From Paractinoplanes ferrugineus (GTDB lineage Bacteria > Actinomycetota > Actinomycetes > Mycobacteriales > Micromonosporaceae): a stretch of 64,000 nt of DNA. Below the pieces are notes generated by a model, which was not told the origin of the DNA, searched no databases, and worked only from the letters and a program-made list of their open reading frames with translations. The position numbers and the translations under genes are program-made. This document shows, in pieces, positions 60,295 to 64,000 of this stretch (within the stretch, counting starts at the first letter, position 1; every line of letters starts with the position of its first letter). Where the stretch lies: the NCBI RefSeq assembly GCF_016862195.1, contig NZ_BOMM01000029.1:1-64000 (forward strand), given 5' to 3'.

Positions 60295-61014
60295 GTGTGG
60301 ACGATGGACGAGTTGGTGGAGCGGGTGCGCCAGGCCCTGGCGGCCGAATATCCGGGCGCCGAATATCCGGGCGCGCCCAACGGCCGTGTCCGGGAGGTGC
60401 CCGACCGCCGGGCCATCCGTTGGTATACGACGATCGGCCTGGTCGACCGCCCGCTCGGCATGCGCGGGCGCACCGCGCTCTACGGTCCGCGCCACCTGCA
60501 GCAACTGGTGGCGATCAAACGCTGGCAGGCCGAGGGCCGCAGCCTCGCCCAGATCCAGGCGGACTTCGTCTGGCTAAGCCCCGAGCAGTTGTCCGACGCC
60601 TCCCGGGTGCCGGATCAGCTCCTGTCCCCCGCCGACGACCCCGCCGGCCCGCCCGAGCCCGCCTCGCCGCGCCCTCGTTTCTGGGCCGACCGCCCGGTCG
60701 CCGGGACCGCCGCCGGCGCCTCCCCGGCGGCCCCGGCCGCCTCCACCAACCCAGCCGCCTCCGCCACCCCGGCTGCCTCCGCCACCCCGGCTGCCTCCGC
60801 CACCCCGGCCGGTTCGGACGCCCCGGCCAGGCCGGCCGCCCCGCCGATCCCGCCGGCCGTCACCCCCGTGCACGGCGTCGCGCTCGGCGGCGGCGCCGTC
60901 CTGCTGCTCCCCCACCCCGCCACCGACACCGACCGCGACGAGATCGCCGTGGCCGCCGCACCGCTGCTCCACCTGCTCGAGGCCCGTGGCCTTATCGATG
61001 GGAGTCCCGCATGA
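60295..61014 (+). CDS. MerR family regulator with Ala/Pro-rich linker
   Basis: The product is 239 residues from GTG 60295 (ATG 60304 possible). The N-terminal MerR-type HTH reads VREVPDRRAIRWYTTIGLVDRPL, then YGPRHLQQLVAIKRWQAEGRSLAQIQ. A long Ala/Pro/Ser/Thr linker (about 115-190) contains three copies of ASATPA. The C-terminal domain has GVALGGGAVLLLPHP and ends in a helix LLHLLEARGLI. The usual coiled-coil dimer helix is short. Its stop overlaps the VIT/VWA start (ATGA). The 27-base dyad upstream is its likely site. Confidence 0.85.
   Translation: MWTMDELVERVRQALAAEYPGAEYPGAPNGRVREVPDRRAIRWYTTIGLVDRPLGMRGRTALYGPRHLQQLVAIKRWQAEGRSLAQIQADFVWLSPEQLSDASRVPDQLLSPADDPAGPPEPASPRPRFWADRPVAGTAAGASPAAPAASTNPAASATPAASATPAASATPAGSDAPARPAAPPIPPAVTPVHGVALGGGAVLLLPHPATDTDRDEIAVAAAPLLHLLEARGLIDGSPA
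60757..60810 (+). repeat. 18-base tandem repeat, three copies
   Basis: GCCTCCGCCACCCCGGCT is repeated three times in frame inside the MerR gene linker and gives ASATPA units. It could vary in copy number. Confidence 0.8.
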
Positions 61015-63392
61015 CCTTGTCCGTCACTCCGATGAGCCCGGCCGAACTCGACCGCATCCGCATCCTGCCCGACGCCGGTTTCGGCAACCTGCGCACCGAC
61101 CGGGGCAACCTGCCGCTCGACCGGCTCGACGTGCGCGCCCGGGTCAGCGGCCTGGTCGCCCGCACCGTGGTGGTGACCGAGTTCGTCAACGTGCACGACA
61201 CCGCGCTCGAGGCCACCTATGTGTTCCCGCTGCCCGACCGGGCCGCGGTCACCGGGCTGACGATGACCGCCGACGACCGCACCGTCGAGGCCGAGCTGCA
61301 GGAGCGCGGCGCGGCCCGGGAGGCGTACGACCGGGCGATCGAGGCCGGCCAGCGGGCGTCGATCGCCGAGGAGGAGCGGCCCGACGTGTTCACCATGCGG
61401 GTCGGCAACATCCGGCCCGGCGAGCGGGTCGTGCTCGAGCTCAGCCTGGTCGGGCCGCTGCCGTTCGAGGACGGTGCGGCCACGTTCCGGTTCCCGCTGG
61501 TGGTGGCGCCCCGCTACGTGCCCGGCACCCCGCTGCCCGGACCGTGGGTGGGCGACGGCACGGCGCCCGACACCGATGCGGTTCCCGACGCGTCCCGCAT
61601 CACTCCCCCGGTGCTGCTGCCGGGCTTCCCCAACCCGTTGCGCCTGTCGATCGGCGTCAGCGTCGACCCGGCCGGCCTCACCCTCGGCGACGTGCGATCC
61701 AGCCTGCACACCGTCACCGGCTCCGACGGCACGCTGAGCATCGCGCCCGGTGAGCGCGCCGACCGCGACTTCGTGCTGCGCATCGGCTACGCGGGCGGCA
61801 CCGAGACGGCGATCGCCGTGCCCGACGAGACGGCCGAGGAGCCCGAGGGCGTCTACCAGCTGGTCGTGCTGCCGCCGGAGAGCGCGGCCACGCCCCGCCC
61901 GAAGGACGTGGTGCTGCTGCTCGACCGCTCCGGCAGCATGGGCGGCTGGAAGATGGTGGCCGCCCGCCGGGCCGCGGCCCGGGTCATCGACACGCTCACG
62001 TCCGCCGACCGGTTCGCGGTGCTCACGTTCGACCACCAGATCGACCGCCCGGAAGACCTCGGCGCGGGCCTGGCCGAGGCGAGCGACCGCAACCGGTTCC
62101 GCGCGGTGGAGCATCTGGCCCGCGCCGGGGCGCGTGGCGGCACCGAGCTGCTCGCGCCGCTGACCGAGGGTCTCGGCCTGCTGCGGGACAGCGAGGGCCG
62201 GGACCGGGTGCTGGTGCTGGTCACCGACGGTCAGGTGGGCAACGAGGACCAGATCGTGCACGAGGTCACCCAACTGATCGGACCGACCCGGGTGCACACG
62301 ATCGGCATCGACCGGGCGGTCAACGCCGGCTTCCTGGGCCGGCTGGCGGCGCTCGGCGCCGGCCGGGCCGAGCTGGTGGAGAGCGAGGACCGGCTCGACG
62401 AGGCGATGGAGCACATCCACCGGCGCATCGGCGCGCCGGTCGTCACCGACCTGCGGGTGGAGGCCGACGGTCTGCGCCTGATCGACGACGAGCGCACCCC
62501 GGCCCGGCTGCCCGGCCTCTACCCGGGTGTGCCGCTCGTGATCGCCGGCCGGTTCTCCGGCAAACCCGGCGGCCGGCTCACCGTGGTCGGGCGCACCCGT
62601 GACGACCAGGAGTTCCGCACCACCGTCGAGGTGCACGAGCGCGCCGAGCCGGCGGTCGTGGCCCAGTGGGCGCGGGCCCGGCTGCGCGATCTGGAGGACG
62701 CCTACGCCGCCGGGGACCACAGTCTCGAGCAGCGCATCGTCGCGACGTCCCGGCGTTACGGGGTGCTGTGCCGGTTCACCGCGTTCGTGGCGGTCGACAG
62801 CCGGGTCGTCAACGAGGGCGGCCGGAACCGCCGGGTCACCCAGCCGGTCGAGATGCCGTCGGGCTGGGCCGGCGCCGGCGACGTCGCCCCGGCGCTGCTG
62901 CGGATGAGCGCGGTGGCCTCGGTGCCGCCCGCCCCGATGGCGGCGCCGGCACCCGGCGGTCCGGCCCGGTTCGCTCCGCCACGGGCCGAGGCCGCCCGTT
63001 CCCGGGGCCCGGTGGGCTTTGCCAACGTCCCGTCGATGATGCGGGCCGGCAAGATGGCCGTCCCGGCGGGCGCGGCCCTGACTGCCGAGCAGGTGCGCGA
63101 GATCGTGGCCACCGAGGCGGTGCGGCTGCGCGACGCCGCCGGGCTGGCCGCCTACGAGCGCCGCGACCTGCTCGACGACCTGCACAGCCGACTCGAGGTC
63201 CTGGTGGGCCCGCTGTCCGACGAGGAGTTCACCCCCCTGCAGCAGCTGATCACGTTCCTGGCCGGCGACGCCACGCTCGACGAGAAGTGGGCCAAGGCGC
63301 TGGAGGTGCTGACCTCCTTCGGCGGCGACAGCGGCCCGGCGCAGGGCGGGGGTGGTGGCGGCTCGCCCCGCAAGGCGTTCTGGAAACGCTGA
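61011..63392 (+). CDS. VIT and von Willebrand A domain protein
   Basis: The product is 793 residues from the ATG at 61011, after GGGAG. The VIT domain (about 20-155) has VVVTEFVNVHDTALEATYVFPLPDRAAVTG and ERGAAREAYDRAIEAGQRASIAEEERPDVFTMRVGNI. The VWA domain (about 295-480) has an intact MIDAS, LLLDRSGSMGG, near 302-312. The C-terminal part is Pro/Ala-rich and then helical, ending SPRKAFWKR. There is no signal peptide. These proteins are probably cytoplasmic scaffolds for protein complexes. It is translationally coupled to the MerR regulator. Confidence 0.92.
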   Translation: MTLSVTPMSPAELDRIRILPDAGFGNLRTDRGNLPLDRLDVRARVSGLVARTVVVTEFVNVHDTALEATYVFPLPDRAAVTGLTMTADDRTVEAELQERGAAREAYDRAIEAGQRASIAEEERPDVFTMRVGNIRPGERVVLELSLVGPLPFEDGAATFRFPLVVAPRYVPGTPLPGPWVGDGTAPDTDAVPDASRITPPVLLPGFPNPLRLSIGVSVDPAGLTLGDVRSSLHTVTGSDGTLSIAPGERADRDFVLRIGYAGGTETAIAVPDETAEEPEGVYQLVVLPPESAATPRPKDVVLLLDRSGSMGGWKMVAARRAAARVIDTLTSADRFAVLTFDHQIDRPEDLGAGLAEASDRNRFRAVEHLARAGARGGTELLAPLTEGLGLLRDSEGRDRVLVLVTDGQVGNEDQIVHEVTQLIGPTRVHTIGIDRAVNAGFLGRLAALGAGRAELVESEDRLDEAMEHIHRRIGAPVVTDLRVEADGLRLIDDERTPARLPGLYPGVPLVIAGRFSGKPGGRLTVVGRTRDDQEFRTTVEVHERAEPAVVAQWARARLRDLEDAYAAGDHSLEQRIVATSRRYGVLCRFTAFVAVDSRVVNEGGRNRRVTQPVEMPSGWAGAGDVAPALLRMSAVASVPPAPMAAPAPGGPARFAPPRAEAARSRGPVGFANVPSMMRAGKMAVPAGAALTAEQVREIVATEAVRLRDAAGLAAYERRDLLDDLHSRLEVLVGPLSDEEFTPLQQLITFLAGDATLDEKWAKALEVLTSFGGDSGPAQGGGGGGSPRKAFWKR

Positions 63393-63401
63393 GCGGAAAG
63401 G

Positions 63402-63436
63402 CCGGATGCCCGCCCCTCGCGGGAGCGGGCATCCGG
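63402..63436. terminator. Bidirectional hairpin between VIT/VWA and peptidase genes
   Basis: A perfect 12-base inverted repeat (CCGGATGCCCGC and its complement, 11-base loop) lies between the two convergent stops. Confidence 0.75.
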
Positions 63437-63450
63437 GCCGGCTTGGTGGG

Positions 63451-64000
63451 TCAGCGGACGGGCGGGAGCTGCTTCGGGGAGTCGGTGGACGGCAGGCCGT
63501 GGGCGGCGATCTCGGCCGGGGACGCGGTGGCCAGGTCGAAGGTGTCCGCGGACTGCTCGGTCGCACTGTCCAGGGGGACACGGAACGGCTGGGCGTCGCC
63601 GACACAGGTGGTGCCCTTGGCGGGCAGGGCGCGGTAGAGCAGGTAGCGGTCGGTGATTCCGGTGGCGCAGGCGGACGTGCCGTAGGCGGTGTGGCCCCAG
63701 TTGTCGCTGGACAGCAGGCGGCTGTCCGGCAGCAGCTTCGACGACGACACGGCGTCGGCGTAGTTGGTGGCCGGGTCCCAGAGGCTGCCGACGATCAGGA
63801 GGGGGTGCTTGGTGTGTCGGTTGAACGGGCCGGTGTAGGCGTCCTCGTCGCGGACCGTCCACTTGTCGGCGGCGCACTGGGCGCTTGCCCAGGCCCAGGC
63901 GCGACCGAAGTACGGTGCGCGCTGGTCGGCGCGGGCGGCGGCGCGCGGCCAGGACGTGCCGTGCGCGGGGTGGCGGCCGTCGGTGCACATCACGGCGGAG
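63451..64000 (-). CDS. TAP-like alpha/beta-hydrolase peptidase, C-terminal part (5' end outside window)
   Basis: The frame is open to the right edge, so about 183 C-terminal residues are seen. AVMCTDG, then KHPLLIVGSLWDPATNYADA (catalytic Asp in WDPATNY), then LLSSDNWGHTAYGTSACA with the catalytic His, match the TAP C-terminal domain of secreted tripeptidyl aminopeptidases of actinomycetes. The catalytic Ser lies outside the window. The last residues PKQLPPVR follow the TDRYLLYRALPAKGT segment. It is likely to be an exported peptidase. Confidence 0.85.
   Translation of the reverse strand, partial: SAVMCTDGRHPAHGTSWPRAAARADQRAPYFGRAWAWASAQCAADKWTVRDEDAYTGPFNRHTKHPLLIVGSLWDPATNYADAVSSSKLLPDSRLLSSDNWGHTAYGTSACATGITDRYLLYRALPAKGTTCVGDAQPFRVPLDSATEQSADTFDLATASPAEIAAHGLPSTDSPKQLPPVR

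Noticed and set aside
60297..61010. Upstream extension of the VIT/VWA frame
   Set aside because: This part is Pro/Arg-rich and overlaps the MerR gene, which has an intact HTH. The ATG at 61011 has a ribosome binding site and gives the normal VIT start.

Overview
The window is uniformly GC-rich DNA with GTG/ATG starts, strong G/C third-position bias and purine-rich ribosome binding sites. It contains actinomycete-type families: a GPP34 protein, a large ATP-binding LuxR regulator, a Ser/Thr kinase with an extracellular domain, a CE1758/CE1759 flavoprotein pair, a DUF6343 protein and an SCO2521-SCO2525-type cluster. A filamentous actinobacterium of the Micromonosporaceae, Actinoplanes-like, fits best. 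This is inferred from gene content only. I see no rRNA, tRNA, CRISPR array, intact insertion sequence or prophage.

Layout. 0-6 kb: a secreted repeat protein cut by the left edge, an alditol-oxidase-like flavoprotein, a secreted six-domain Ig-like protein, and a membrane Ser/Thr kinase with an apparent frameshift. 5.8-8.7 kb: a GPP34 - APC permease - GNAT operon on the minus strand. 8.7-14.2 kb: a LigB-type dioxygenase behind a palindromic operator, a TerC protein, a small basic protein and a LAL-type LuxR regulator. 14.8-22.4 kb: a long minus-strand run of adaptor, response regulator, histidine kinase, adaptor, ABC ATPase, permease and a small membrane-anchored protein. This looks like a self-contained signalling and efflux module. 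A lipoprotein is transcribed divergently from it. 23-31.7 kb: a receiver-like protein, a LacI regulator, a methyltransferase, an MFS exporter, a histidine phosphatase, an anchored orphan protein and the flavin oxidoreductase pair.

31.7-34.9 kb is a decayed region. An unusual TrpD paralogue sits among fragments of a cytochrome P450, a HAD hydrolase and an MFS transporter. Another remnant, of a family-2 glycosyltransferase with an inverted piece, lies at 14.5 kb.

34.9-41.5 kb is the most interesting region: two convergent operons. The plus-strand operon encodes an NNMT-like SAM methyltransferase, a large SCO2524-type protein, a ParA/MinD-like protein with an altered P-loop and an SCO2522-type protein. 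The minus-strand operon encodes an SCO2521-type protein and a membrane-anchored protein. The anchored protein has a paralogue at 28.8 kb. The function of this conserved actinobacterial set is unknown to me.

41.7-64 kb is mostly housekeeping and accessory metabolism: D-amino-acid oxidase, an HTH regulator divergent from a hydrolase, GH18 chitinase, a winged-helix protein, glucose-6-phosphate isomerase, a GT39 membrane glycosyltransferase, a BenE transporter, a MazG-like protein, a PAS-GGDEF-EAL protein, a 19-residue lysine-rich micropeptide gene, a DUF1772 protein, an M19 dipeptidase, a DUF6343 protein, a secreted HEWQH metalloprotease, a cyclase-family enzyme, a MerR regulator translationally coupled to a VIT/VWA protein, and the 3' end of a TAP-like peptidase cut by the right edge.
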